A DNA stretch of 64,000 bases from Campylobacterales bacterium (GTDB lineage Bacteria > Campylobacterota > Campylobacteria > Campylobacterales > Sulfurimonadaceae): contig JAFGVE010000022.1 of assembly GCA_016938175.1 (NCBI GenBank), forward strand, positions 1 through 64,000, read 5' to 3'. Positions within the stretch are counted from its first letter, which is position 1, and each line of letters opens with the position of its first letter. The notes under the pieces were generated by a model that saw nothing but the letters and a program-made list of their open reading frames with translations, did not search any database and had not been told where the DNA came from. The translations under genes were made by a program, and so were the position numbers. This document shows, piece by piece, positions 9,170-18,161 of the stretch.

Positions 9170-9790
9170 ATGGCTATAACAATTAGGCAAGCGACGGTGG
9201 AAGATGCTCCTTTCTTGGCACGTATGATACTTCAAAGTTCTCGTGCAGGCAAAAAAGAGGGAATTTTTGATTTGCTTTTTGCTACAAACAATACGGATGC
9301 CATTATAGAATCTCTTATAAAGTTAACACAGACAGAGGCAAAGAGTCACTGTCACTATAAAAACTTTTTAATTGCTAGTATGGATGGCAAGTCTGTTGGA
9401 ACACTCTGCAGTTATGAACCGAGAATTGCTACAAATGAAACTTTTATAGAAGCGTTAAGCGAAGTTGGGTGCACAGAGTTTGATGAACTTCTAACTATTT
9501 TAGAAGAGTGTGATTTTAAACTGAATAAACGAACCCTGATGTTTGATTTTATGGAAGAGTTAGAAGGCTTCATTGATGTGGGTGTTTTAAAAGCACTTAT
9601 GCAAAAAAGTCTTTTAACAGCTCGTTTAAAAGGTTATACAATTGCACAGACAATTATTGAAATTGGTTCTTTAGAAAATCAATTATTTTATAAAAAGCTT
9701 GGCTTTAAGGTCGTAGCACAAAAAGAGTGTGAGCTTTATAAAGAGAAGTTCGGTCGTAATGGTTTAATGCTTCTCTCCACAGAGTTTTAG
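9170..9790 (+). CDS. GNAT-family N-acetyltransferase
   Basis: Predicted acetyl-CoA-dependent acyltransferase, 206 residues, target unknown. The N-terminal TIRQATVEDAPFLARMI is the typical first strand-helix of GNAT proteins, and the C-terminal LENQLFYKKLGFKVVAQKEC matches the last helix-strand (FY-KLGF). The central acetyl-CoA loop (Q/R-x-x-G-x-G/A) is weak: the region QKSLLTARLKGYT is the likely equivalent. It sits directly before, and in the same frame as, the NhaC gene, whose ribosome site overlaps this stop codon. Confidence 0.8.
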   Translation: MAITIRQATVEDAPFLARMILQSSRAGKKEGIFDLLFATNNTDAIIESLIKLTQTEAKSHCHYKNFLIASMDGKSVGTLCSYEPRIATNETFIEALSEVGCTEFDELLTILEECDFKLNKRTLMFDFMEELEGFIDVGVLKALMQKSLLTARLKGYTIAQTIIEIGSLENQLFYKKLGFKVVAQKECELYKEKFGRNGLMLLSTEF

Positions 9791-9799
9791 GAGAGCTTT

Positions 9800-11167
9800 A
9801 TAGAACTCTCTTATCTTTCACTTCTTCCTTCGCTTTTAGCAATATCCCTAGCCCTTTATACTCGAAATGTCATACTTTCATTATTTAGTGGTGTTATTGT
9901 AGGTGTTTTTATTCTCAATGGTTACGATGTAGTGGCTTCATTTATTACATTGTATGAGCTGTTTATAAAACTTTTAAGTGAAGCATGGATTTTAAAAACA
10001 CTTATTTTTGTTATTTTGGCTGGCTCTATTATGGCACTAATTGAAAAAAGTGGTGGAGTTAATGGCTTTGTGGAGTATGTATTACATAAAAAGTCTTTTG
10101 TTCGCTCATCACGTTCAGCTTTGATGCTTAGTTATATACTCGGAGTAATTATCTTTGTTGAGACTTCTATCACGGCTTTAATATCAGGTGCAGTTGGAAA
10201 GCCTCTGTGTGATAAATATCAAATTCCCCATGCAAAACTTGCCTTTGTCTGTGACTCTACATCAGCTCCTATTGGTTCACTTATTTTATTTAACGGTTAT
10301 GGAGCACTTCTACTTGGATTGATAACTACACAAATATCTTTAGGATATATCCAAGGTGGAGCACTTGAGACACTGTTAATCTCTATAAAATATAATCTTT
10401 ATGCTATTTTAGCACTTGTAATGGCATTTATATTTATCTATTTCCGCTTAGATATCGGCGCAATGAAGAGGCTTGCATATGTGCCATCAAAAAGTTCTTT
10501 TACTCCAAAGAGAACCTCAAGTATGTTTTATATGCTTTTTCCTATTTTATTAATGCTTGTACTTGTTTTTGTATTTTTATATATTAGTGGCAATGGAAAT
10601 ATTTTAAAAGGAAGTGGTTCGAGTGCCATTTTTTACACCATTCTTACTACTCTGTTATTCACACTGTTTTATTATGTTGGAACTAAAAACATGAGTTTAA
10701 AAGTTTGGACGAAAACGGCTTATAATGGTGCTAAAGGATTTGTGACAATCTCTTTTTTACTTATTTTTGCATTTGCTCTTGGAGATGTCACAGGAATGCT
10801 CAAAACTGGTGAGTACCTTGCATCTTTTGCATCTGGGAATATATCTGCTTTTATGTTACCAGCGCTCATTTTTTTACTAAGCGCTATTATCTCTTTTTCT
10901 ACTGGAACTTCTTGGGGTACATTTAGTATTATGATGCCTATTGCTATTCCTATGGCTGCGGGAATGGATGCAAATATGTTTTTGGTTATTGGAGCTGTTA
11001 TGAGTGGAGGAATTTTTGGAGACCACTGTTCGCCAATTTCTGATACTACAATTATATCTTCAATGGCATCTGATTGTGAAGTTATTGAACATGTAAAAAC
11101 ACAACTCCCCTATGCACTTATCAGTGCCTCTATCGCGTTTACTCTTTTTATACTTTTAGCGCTTTAA
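9800..11167 (+). CDS. NhaC-family Na+/H+ antiporter, apparent ATA start
   Basis: Inner-membrane antiporter of the NhaC family that expels Na+ in exchange for protons. The frame is open from 9791, just after the preceding TAG, and encodes a plausible first membrane segment (LSLLPSLLAISLAL) before the first ordinary start codon, a GTG at 9932. No ATG, GTG or TTG occurs between 9791 and 9932. ATA at 9800 follows TAGGAGAG with suitable spacing and would give 455 residues; starting at GTG 9932 gives 411 and loses about 44 residues. The remainder has about ten hydrophobic helices and family-typical stretches such as FVCDSTSAPIGS, STGTSWGT and GDHCSPISDTTI. Family assignment is firm; the start is unresolved. 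Confidence 0.83.
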   Translation: MELSYLSLLPSLLAISLALYTRNVILSLFSGVIVGVFILNGYDVVASFITLYELFIKLLSEAWILKTLIFVILAGSIMALIEKSGGVNGFVEYVLHKKSFVRSSRSALMLSYILGVIIFVETSITALISGAVGKPLCDKYQIPHAKLAFVCDSTSAPIGSLILFNGYGALLLGLITTQISLGYIQGGALETLLISIKYNLYAILALVMAFIFIYFRLDIGAMKRLAYVPSKSSFTPKRTSSMFYMLFPILLMLVLVFVFLYISGNGNILKGSGSSAIFYTILTTLLFTLFYYVGTKNMSLKVWTKTAYNGAKGFVTISFLLIFAFALGDVTGMLKTGEYLASFASGNISAFMLPALIFLLSAIISFSTGTSWGTFSIMMPIAIPMAAGMDANMFLVIGAVMSGGIFGDHCSPISDTTIISSMASDCEVIEHVKTQLPYALISASIAFTLFILLAL

Positions 11168-11904
11168 GCACCTAAATAAAAGTTTATAGAGTATCGCATG
11201 TCATCATCTAAATTTTCCATATTGCCAAGCATCCAACGTAGGTATCCAACATCCTCTTGAGCTACTTCTTCAAGTAATTTTCCTTTGTGTTTTCCAAAAC
11301 GAAACTTTTTAATTAGAATAGGCGTATTAGTCAGGTCTATCATCTTTTCTACTGGGTTTTCTCCTGGAAACATCTTTAAGACAGCTTCTTTAAGTTTGGT
11401 CAAAAAAAGCTTGAGTACGAGTACGTCACCTATAGCATCATGTGCCTTAACAACAATTCCAAGTGCCTCAGCCTCTTGTTGTTCTAGTTTATAAAGTTCC
11501 ATTTTATAACGAAAATACTGTAGTCTATGCGCTTCTTCTTCAACAAACACATGCTTTGCAACACGCAGTGTATCAATAACTTTCATCTTTGTAACAAATC
11601 CCTCTTTTTCTAGCATAGTAATATCAAAAGGGGCATTGTGAATGATGAGGTAGTTTTCATTGTTATTAAGTTCTACAAGCCTCTTATAAGCAGTCGTTTG
11701 AATGCATATTGGTTTATTTTTTATAGCTTCAGGAGTAATGCCGTGTGTTTCCATAGCACCGTAGCTTATGGGTATATCACTTGAGTTAAACTCATTATGT
11801 ACCTCTATCTCTTGTCCTCCAAGTACGATGTATCCAAGTTGGATAATTTTGTCTTTTTCATCTGTTCCTGTAGTTTCGGTATCTAAAATTATATATTTTG
11901 CCAT
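11164..11904 (-). CDS. DnaQ-like 3'-5' exonuclease with C-terminal DUF3820-like segment
   Basis: DEDDh exonuclease of the DNA polymerase III epsilon type, acting on DNA or RNA ends. In 246 residues: ExoI ILDTETTG (residues ~6-13), ExoII HNAPFDITML near 100, ExoIII HDAIGDVLVL near 160. The C-terminal ~45 residues (FRFGKHKGKLLEE...YLRWML) resemble DUF3820, often appended to such exonucleases. Whether it is the replicative proofreading subunit or a separate nuclease cannot be decided. Its stop overlaps the convergent NhaC gene by 4 bases and its start touches the DUF4139 gene end. Confidence 0.85.
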   Translation of the reverse strand: MAKYIILDTETTGTDEKDKIIQLGYIVLGGQEIEVHNEFNSSDIPISYGAMETHGITPEAIKNKPICIQTTAYKRLVELNNNENYLIIHNAPFDITMLEKEGFVTKMKVIDTLRVAKHVFVEEEAHRLQYFRYKMELYKLEQQEAEALGIVVKAHDAIGDVLVLKLFLTKLKEAVLKMFPGENPVEKMIDLTNTPILIKKFRFGKHKGKLLEEVAQEDVGYLRWMLGNMENLDDDMRYSINFYLGA

Positions 11905-13259
11905 TATCTTTTACTCTCATAGTGTACATTAAATTGTTCTGTTGTCTCTGGCGAAACGAGCAGTGTAAATGTAACTAAATTTCCCTTAGTAAGGGTATAG
12001 TTTTGAGTTGTATTTATAATGGAATCGCTCTCATTGTTAAAAGGAATTTCAAGTGTGACTTTTTTTACTTCCGAAGAGTTGTTTTTGATACTGTAGGCGA
12101 TATCACAACTTATCCAGTTTTGACGTGTTTCGCGTTTAAGTGGTTCTTGTATTATTTGCAGGTCAAAGTTTTGTCCTAATAGCAGCTCTATATGTTGCTG
12201 TTTTGGAGTGTGCTCAAGTTGGCTCTCTCCAAGAAGGATTGTTTTTTCTTCAAGCTTTGCATAACTGCGTACAATACCTTTTGGCAGCGGAACATCTAAG
12301 CCTGAAAACGTGGCATATTGTAAAACTTTACCTTTTATCTGTTGTTGTACATAGAGAGGATTGTTGAGTTGCGTTTTATATATTTTTGTGACGTTGAGGT
12401 CATTTTTTTGAAGAAATTTAATTTGAGTTTTTTCATTGTTTGCGAGTGAGACTTTAAATGGAACAGAGTAAAAATGGTATTCCTCAAATGCTTGTTGTTT
12501 TATCTCAGGTGTATTGGAAGCATAAACAAGATGCTCTTTTGCACGTGTGTAAATTTCTGGATTTTGAACACGGTTAATATCTCCTGCCAGTAAAGAGAGT
12601 GTTGTATTGTGAAAACTTTTGCCAGAGCGGTTGTCTATGGTTATCCATCCACTTAGTGTTGAGTTATTTGTATCCAGATTTAAAATATAGTTACTTTTAA
12701 AACCTATATTGTTAATGAGATAATCTAGTGAAATATCTGTCTGAAGCGCTTTGTGTGTTTTTATATTCCACACTAAAGAGGGCTTTGTAATGAGTTCATT
12801 TGGAATACTTTCAAAAATAATAGAAGAACTTTGAACACTTAGTATTTGATAATCGAGTGTTTTTACAATTGACTCTTCTCCTTGATGGGCGAGGAGTGTA
12901 GCCGGAAGAATTTCATACTCTCCTGCATGTTTTAGACGTCTAAATTCAACTTTTTTGCCTATATGTGCATCTAAAAGTTTTTCTTGTGTTAGTTTGTCAA
13001 ATCTGTACTGTTGTGATTTGAGTTGTATATTTGGATCAAGTTTGACGTTTATAGAGTCTGTATTTATACTTTTGGCAACATTTTCATATACTATTTGTGT
13101 ATCATTGAGTTCAAGTGTGACTTCACGCTCTTCATGTACAACACCAATGTTGTCATTGTAGACTATGAGTGATGGATTTTTTATCTCCTGAGAGAGAGCC
13201 GCTCCAAAAAGATGAGAACTTAATATGAAAGAGCTTAGAGCAAAAAGTTTTGTATGCAT
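11904..13259 (-). CDS. DUF4139-domain exported protein
   Basis: Exported protein of the DUF4139 family (mucoidy-inhibitor-A-like in wider annotation), function uncertain. I use the ATG at 13259, giving 451 residues: AAGG precedes it and MHTKLFALSSFILSSHLFGAA forms a clean signal peptide. The mature part is beta-rich, with ISLDYLINNIGFKSNYILNLD and SGWITIDNRSGKSFHN matching the conserved core of DUF4139 proteins (central strand plus the W-x-N-x-[ST]-G-x-x-[FW] type motif). It lies head-to-head with the DUF819 gene at 13321, and its stop shares a base with the exonuclease ATG. Confidence 0.75.
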   Translation of the reverse strand: MHTKLFALSSFILSSHLFGAALSQEIKNPSLIVYNDNIGVVHEEREVTLELNDTQIVYENVAKSINTDSINVKLDPNIQLKSQQYRFDKLTQEKLLDAHIGKKVEFRRLKHAGEYEILPATLLAHQGEESIVKTLDYQILSVQSSSIIFESIPNELITKPSLVWNIKTHKALQTDISLDYLINNIGFKSNYILNLDTNNSTLSGWITIDNRSGKSFHNTTLSLLAGDINRVQNPEIYTRAKEHLVYASNTPEIKQQAFEEYHFYSVPFKVSLANNEKTQIKFLQKNDLNVTKIYKTQLNNPLYVQQQIKGKVLQYATFSGLDVPLPKGIVRSYAKLEEKTILLGESQLEHTPKQQHIELLLGQNFDLQIIQEPLKRETRQNWISCDIAYSIKNNSSEVKKVTLEIPFNNESDSIINTTQNYTLTKGNLVTFTLLVSPETTEQFNVHYESKR

Positions 13260-13320
13260 GAAAGAGCCTTTGTAAGAGTTGTAAATATGGTACACTTAGA
13301 AAAAAAATAAAGAGCAACGT

Positions 13321-14451
13321 GTGATTGAAAACCCTCTTCTTTATCTATTAACCTTAGCGTTTATTGTAACCTTTTTTTATCTTCTTGAGAGTAAGTCACA
13401 TTTTAAAGTTTTTACATACCTTCCGGCAGTCGTGATTATTTATGCGTTTAATATGTTTCTCGCCTCTTTTGGTGTATATGAGTTAAATGATGGACAAAAA
13501 GAGCTTTATACGCTCACAAAAACGAACCTACTTCCTGCAATGCTTTTTTTGATGCTTCTGCAAGTAGATTTTTCTCAGTTTATACGTTTAGGTAAGTCAC
13601 TTGTTTTAGCGTATACTCTGTCTGTGTTGAGTATAGCTTTCTCTTTTATAGTTATTGCTTCATTTTTTTCATTTTCTCAAGACATGGCAGCTGCTTTTGG
13701 AGCACTTGCTGGTAGTTGGATGGGTGGAACAGCTAATATGGTAGCTGTTGGAAGTGCTTTGGGTGTTTCAGAAGAGGCATTCGCGTATGCCTTGGTTGTA
13801 GATAGTGTTAACTACACAATATGGGTGATGTTTTTACTCTTTTTGGTTCCTTTTGCCAAAGGCTTTAACAATTTTACAAAAGCGTCCTGGAACACCATAG
13901 GTCTTGGTGAGATAGCTTGTGCTTGTACGATGGGGACACCGAGATATTGGAGTTTGATTTTGCTTGCTTTAGGAGTTTCACTTTTGACACAGTTTGTATC
14001 TAAAGAGTTTGTTTTTATAAGTGAGACTACAAGTATGGTACTTTTCGCAACTCTATTTGGAGTTATTGGCTCCTTTACACGTTTAAGAGAGTTATATGGA
14101 AGTTCTGAACTCGCTACAACAATGTTATATCTACTTGTCGCATTGATTGGTTCACAAGCAATTATAGAGAGTTTTTGGGGAGTAGGTTTGTATGTATTTG
14201 CAGGCATGTGTATTCTTTTACTACATGCTCTTATAATGGTTGTGAGTGCAAAAATTTTCAAGCTAGATCTCTTTAGTATTGCTGTTGCTTCTTTAGCAAA
14301 TATTGGAGGGGTTGCTTCTGCTCCTATACTTGCAGCGGCATATGATAAACGCCTTGTAGGCATAGGTGTACTGATGGCGATAATGGGTTATCTTGCAGGA
14401 ACATTTGGCGGTTTATTCGTTGGAAATATTTTACTGGAGTTAAGTAAGTGA
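13321..14451 (+). CDS. DUF819 family membrane protein
   Basis: Polytopic membrane protein of 376 residues with about ten or more hydrophobic segments, of the DUF819 (YjcL-like) family; transport is the usual presumption but no substrate is known. The family-typical AGSWMGGTANMVAVG stretch lies near residue 130 and NIGGVASAPILAAAY near 325. Start is GTG at 13321; no strong Shine-Dalgarno is seen. Its last four bases (GTGA) overlap the start of the dipeptide epimerase, so the two are translationally coupled and may act on the same peptides. Confidence 0.82.
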   Translation: MIENPLLYLLTLAFIVTFFYLLESKSHFKVFTYLPAVVIIYAFNMFLASFGVYELNDGQKELYTLTKTNLLPAMLFLMLLQVDFSQFIRLGKSLVLAYTLSVLSIAFSFIVIASFFSFSQDMAAAFGALAGSWMGGTANMVAVGSALGVSEEAFAYALVVDSVNYTIWVMFLLFLVPFAKGFNNFTKASWNTIGLGEIACACTMGTPRYWSLILLALGVSLLTQFVSKEFVFISETTSMVLFATLFGVIGSFTRLRELYGSSELATTMLYLLVALIGSQAIIESFWGVGLYVFAGMCILLLHALIMVVSAKIFKLDLFSIAVASLANIGGVASAPILAAAYDKRLVGIGVLMAIMGYLAGTFGGLFVGNILLELSK

Positions 14452-15470
14452 GTATCACAAATATACAAACCAGTGTTGAGTATATAGCTTTAGCAAAACC
14501 TTTTATAACAGCGCTAAGAAGAGTAGAGAGTGTAGAGTTTGTTCGTGTGGTTATAGAGTCAAGTCAAGGGAATGGAATTGGTGAAGCACCCGCAACTAAG
14601 GCAATTACAGGTGAAGATTTAGAGACTATTTTAGGCTCTATAGAGAGTATAAAAATGAGTCTAATCGGTAGGAGTGTTAAAGAGGCTGTAGAGATACTAC
14701 ATAACAGTAGTATTGGTTCGAGTGCAAAAGCAGCTTTGGATATTGCACTCTTTTCTTTAGGTCTTCAAGAGAGAGGAGTAGATGCGTTTGAGTATTTTGG
14801 TATAACAGACTTTTCCCCTATTAAAAGTGATGTGACAATCAGCTTGAATCCTATAGAACAGATGTGCACAGATGCACAAGAAGCTATAGAGAAGGGAATG
14901 GATATACTCAAAGTAAAACTTGGTGAAGATATAGCACATGCCATAGAGACTACACGAACTTTTTTAGAGAGTTTTGAAAATCTGACACTGCTCATAGATG
15001 CAAATCAGGCTTGGAGTAGGGAAGATGCCAAGCGTTACGTTCAAGCCTTTGATGACAGGAGAATAGCTCTTGTTGAACAGCCTGTAATTGCACAAGATTT
15101 AGTAGGATTAAAAGATATTAAAGAGCACAGTACAATTCCAATACTTGCGGATGAGTCAGCTTTTAGCTTAAATGATGTTAAGCAGATAGTACAGACACAA
15201 AGTGCAGATATGATTAATATAAAATTGATGAAGTGCGGGGGTATAACAAAGGCTATAGAAATTCTTGAATATGCAAGAGAGCAGGGTATAGTCTGCATGC
15301 TTGGGTCTATGTTAGAAGGGCCTTACTCTATAAATACAGCGATTTATTTAGCATTTGCTTATAGAGATGTGATTCATTTTGTGGACTTGGATAGTCCACT
15401 ACTCTATAAAGAAAAAGCTCGAGAATTAGAGTTTAATTTTGAAGGAGCAACTATATCCTACTCCTCTTGA
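14448..15470 (+). CDS. Dipeptide (L-Ala-D/L-Glu-type) epimerase, enolase superfamily
   Basis: Enzyme of the muconate-lactonizing/enolase superfamily most like L-Ala-D/L-Glu epimerases, which convert murein-derived dipeptides during cell-wall recycling. In 340 residues: the catalytic KxK pair in LKVKLG (~residue 162), metal ligands in DANQAW (~184), VEQP (~210) and ADES (~235), and the second-side lysine in NIKLMKCGG (~260). GSMLEGP near the C-terminus is typical of the epimerase branch. Start is GTG in the GTGA overlap with the DUF819 gene. Exact dipeptide specificity cannot be read from sequence. The 3' end overlaps convergent nhaA by 13 bases. Confidence 0.85.
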   Translation: MSITNIQTSVEYIALAKPFITALRRVESVEFVRVVIESSQGNGIGEAPATKAITGEDLETILGSIESIKMSLIGRSVKEAVEILHNSSIGSSAKAALDIALFSLGLQERGVDAFEYFGITDFSPIKSDVTISLNPIEQMCTDAQEAIEKGMDILKVKLGEDIAHAIETTRTFLESFENLTLLIDANQAWSREDAKRYVQAFDDRRIALVEQPVIAQDLVGLKDIKEHSTIPILADESAFSLNDVKQIVQTQSADMINIKLMKCGGITKAIEILEYAREQGIVCMLGSMLEGPYSINTAIYLAFAYRDVIHFVDLDSPLLYKEKARELEFNFEGATISYSS

Positions 15471-16804
15471 GCCTCTTTTTTTATAGAGGCTCTATAGAGC
15501 CAAATATAGCCTATTGCACCACTGACAAGTGATGCGGCTAAAATTGCAACCTTAGATTGAAATATGAGCGAAGCATCTCCTGCAAAAGCGAGCTCTGCAA
15601 CAAAAATACTCATTGTAAATCCAATCCCTCCAAGAAATGCAACACCAAAGACCTGAGACATATTGCTATTTTCAGGGAGTTGCGCAATTTTTAATTTGAT
15701 GGCTATCCAGGCTATTCCTGCAATTCCTAAAACCTTTCCAAGTACAAGACCAAGAAAAACACCTAAAGCGACAGGTTCTAAAACTGTTGCGCCAATAGAG
15801 GAAAACTCTATGCTAATACCTGCATTTGCAAGTGCAAAGAGAGGGATAACAATAAGTGAAACTGGCAGGTGAAGGTCATGTTCAAGTTTTGCTGCGGGTG
15901 AGTTAACAGCATCTATTCTGTCTTTTACATTCTGCAAAATGGCTTTTTGTCTCTCATGCATCATATGATCCGTTGTACACGGATAGTTATCATACTCTGC
16001 AAGTAAATTTTTTGCATGTTGGGTAAAGTCAAGAGGTGTGTGATGTGGTTTTGAAGGGATAGCCATAGCTGCTATAACACCTGCAATAGTAGCGTGAACA
16101 CCAGATTCAAGCATAAATACCCATAGCACAACACCAACGACGAAGTAGACTAAAACATTGCGAATACCAAAACGGTTAAATGCTACGAGCGTCAGAAATG
16201 CTAGTCCAGCATATAAAAGTGCATCAAGGTGAATTTCTGCTGTGTAAAAAATTGCAATAACTAAAACTGCTCCAAGGTCATCCACTATAGCAAGTGCGAC
16301 CAAGAAGGTAACAAGCGCAGGGGAGACGCGACGTCCTAAAAGAACAAGGGCTGAGATGGCGAATGCGATATCTGTTGCCATAGGAATTCCCCAACCATTA
16401 GATGCGTCTCCATGCGGATTAAAAAGCATATATATAAGTGCTGGAAGTAACATCCCTCCGATGGCAGAGAGAATTGGCAAAATTGCAATTTTAATATTTG
16501 AAAGTTCACCGACAAGTATCTCACGTTTGATTTCCAAACCGACAATAAAAAAGAAGATTGCCATAAGACCATCGTTTATCCAGTGATGCAGTGTTTGTGA
16601 AAGTTCCCACGAGCCAAAGCTAAAGCTGATTTTAGTATGAAAAAAATGTACGTAGGCATCCGTTAGAGGTGTATTTGCTAAAATAAGCGCAATAATTGTC
16701 ATGCTCATTAGTACTATACCAGTAGTAGTCTGTGCATGTAAAAAGTGCTCAAACGGTGTATATATTTTGTTGAAAGCTTTCTCCCATGGAGCGTAAAGTT
16801 TCAT
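15458..16804 (-). CDS. nhaA: Na+/H+ antiporter NhaA
   Basis: Inner-membrane electrogenic antiporter exchanging internal Na+ for two external protons, pH-regulated. The 448 residues contain the NhaA hallmark FFFIVGLEIKRE, the ATDIAFA and the paired aspartates in AIVDDLGAVLVIA (equivalent to E. coli D163/D164). There are about 12 hydrophobic helices with an inserted hydrophilic loop (residues ~250-300, CTTDHMMHERQKA), longer than in E. coli NhaA (388 aa) but common in related bacteria. GGAGAG precedes the ATG. Together with the NhaC gene at 9800 it suggests a sodium-rich habitat. Confidence 0.95.
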   Translation of the reverse strand: MKLYAPWEKAFNKIYTPFEHFLHAQTTTGIVLMSMTIIALILANTPLTDAYVHFFHTKISFSFGSWELSQTLHHWINDGLMAIFFFIVGLEIKREILVGELSNIKIAILPILSAIGGMLLPALIYMLFNPHGDASNGWGIPMATDIAFAISALVLLGRRVSPALVTFLVALAIVDDLGAVLVIAIFYTAEIHLDALLYAGLAFLTLVAFNRFGIRNVLVYFVVGVVLWVFMLESGVHATIAGVIAAMAIPSKPHHTPLDFTQHAKNLLAEYDNYPCTTDHMMHERQKAILQNVKDRIDAVNSPAAKLEHDLHLPVSLIVIPLFALANAGISIEFSSIGATVLEPVALGVFLGLVLGKVLGIAGIAWIAIKLKIAQLPENSNMSQVFGVAFLGGIGFTMSIFVAELAFAGDASLIFQSKVAILAASLVSGAIGYIWLYRASIKKEAQEE

Positions 16805-16833
16805 AGTGATTCTCTCCTATAATAAATATTGTT

Positions 16834-18084
16834 TTATGCGAAACTGAGTTGATTTCTACCTGAGTTTTTTGCTTGATAGAGCATCATGTCTGCTTGTGAA
16901 ATTGTCTCTTCAATTGATTGGGTGTCATCATACATTGATGCACCTATTGAGATAGTGAACTTGATGCTCTCTTTTTTGTTTGGTTTACATACGTGATTTG
17001 AAACCTCTTGTAAAATACGTTCTAAAATTTCAGGTGCACTGTAGCGGTTGATATTTTTGAGTACTAAGCAGAACTCTTCTCCACCGAAACGTGCGACTAT
17101 ATCTTTGTGATTTGTTGAGGTGCGTAGAATTTCTGAGAGTGCCACAATTACCTTATCGCCAACGTCATGTCCATATTTATCATTTATTTTTTTGAAATGG
17201 TCGATGTCTATCATTGCAATTACAAACTGCTCTACACTATCTTCGAGTTCCTCTAGGTATTCTGCCATAGCCTCATAAAAGTAACGACGATTATAAAGTC
17301 CAGTAAGAAAATCTCTGTTAGCATGGTTAGTCACTTCTTGAATATTTTCAAGTGCCTCTACAGAGTTGTTAATACGAACCGAAAACTCCTCTTTTGAGAA
17401 AGGTTTTTTAATGTAATCGTTAGCTCCCTGTTTTAAAAAGAGTGCGTTTATCTCTTCATCTTGATTTGAGGAGAGCGCTAAAATACATATGTCTGATTTT
17501 GTATAGCGTTTTCGAATTTCGTAAGTAAGTTCAAGTCCGTTCATAACAGGCATATTGTAGTCTGTAAGAACAAGTGAAATGTTTGGATGTATATCAAGCA
17601 TTGCAAGAGCTTCTTCGCCATGTGCAACACTTACTACTTCAAAGAAAAGGTTACGTAGCATTGAAGAGACCTGTTTACGTACAAGCATGGAGTCATCGAC
17701 TACTAAAACTTTATGTTTGCGATTTTTTTGCATTCTCTCTATTGTCTGAATAATATAATGCACATCATTCATACCACCCTTGTTTACGTAGTCAATAATA
17801 TCTTTTTTAAGAATTTTCTGACGGAACTCTTTATCTATGTTTGCACTTAAAACAATAACAGGGACGCTTTTTTCAAGCATGTAGTCAACAACTTCTCCAT
17901 TAGGTGCATCAGGAAGATTGATGTCTAAAAGAGAGAGAAAGTATTTGTATTTTGCAGTGAAGAGTTTTGCTTCTTGGAGTGTATAGGCTATGTCGATGGT
18001 AATGTTAAGAGCACCTTGGAGCTTCTTTGCAAGTAGCTTTGCCAATGCTTTGTTATCTTCGACTATGAGTATCCTATCGTTCAT
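16834..18084 (-). CDS. PleD-like response regulator with diguanylate cyclase domain
   Basis: Cytoplasmic signalling enzyme making c-di-GMP from GTP. The ATG at 18084 is chosen because GGAG lies ~8 nt before it; the product is 416 residues. Domain order: receiver 1 (residues ~1-125, ILIVEDN, LLDINLP), receiver 2 (~128-245, VLVVDDS, VLTDYNMP, and the Lys in KKPFS), GGDEF (~255-416) with active-site RFGGEEF. The inhibitory I-site normally reads RxxD just before; here it is NHKD, so product inhibition may be lost. It is transcribed away from the helicase gene at 18162. No partner kinase is adjacent. Confidence 0.9.
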   Translation of the reverse strand: MNDRILIVEDNKALAKLLAKKLQGALNITIDIAYTLQEAKLFTAKYKYFLSLLDINLPDAPNGEVVDYMLEKSVPVIVLSANIDKEFRQKILKKDIIDYVNKGGMNDVHYIIQTIERMQKNRKHKVLVVDDSMLVRKQVSSMLRNLFFEVVSVAHGEEALAMLDIHPNISLVLTDYNMPVMNGLELTYEIRKRYTKSDICILALSSNQDEEINALFLKQGANDYIKKPFSKEEFSVRINNSVEALENIQEVTNHANRDFLTGLYNRRYFYEAMAEYLEELEDSVEQFVIAMIDIDHFKKINDKYGHDVGDKVIVALSEILRTSTNHKDIVARFGGEEFCLVLKNINRYSAPEILERILQEVSNHVCKPNKKESIKFTISIGASMYDDTQSIEETISQADMMLYQAKNSGRNQLSFA

Positions 18085-18149
18085 GTTTTTTCTCCAATAT
18101 TGTTGCATTTATCATACTACTATTAATCTGAATTTTTAGTAATAATAGC

Positions 18150-18155
18150 TATGAT
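18150..18155 (+). promoter_or_regulatory. -10 box (TATGAT) 6 nt before the helicase ATG
   Basis: GCTATGAT is followed by TTGCAG and then ATG at 18162, with no Shine-Dalgarno; a transcript from it would be leaderless. Confidence 0.45.
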
Positions 18156-18161
18156 TTGCAG

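Noticed and set aside
9170..11167. GNAT and NhaC as one protein interrupted by a TAG stop
   Set aside because: They share a frame, but both families normally end and begin at this point, and a ribosome site overlaps the TAG.
13812..14363. 183-residue minus-strand open frame inside the DUF819 gene
   Set aside because: Shadow frame; no start context and the plus strand gene has clear membrane segments and family motifs.
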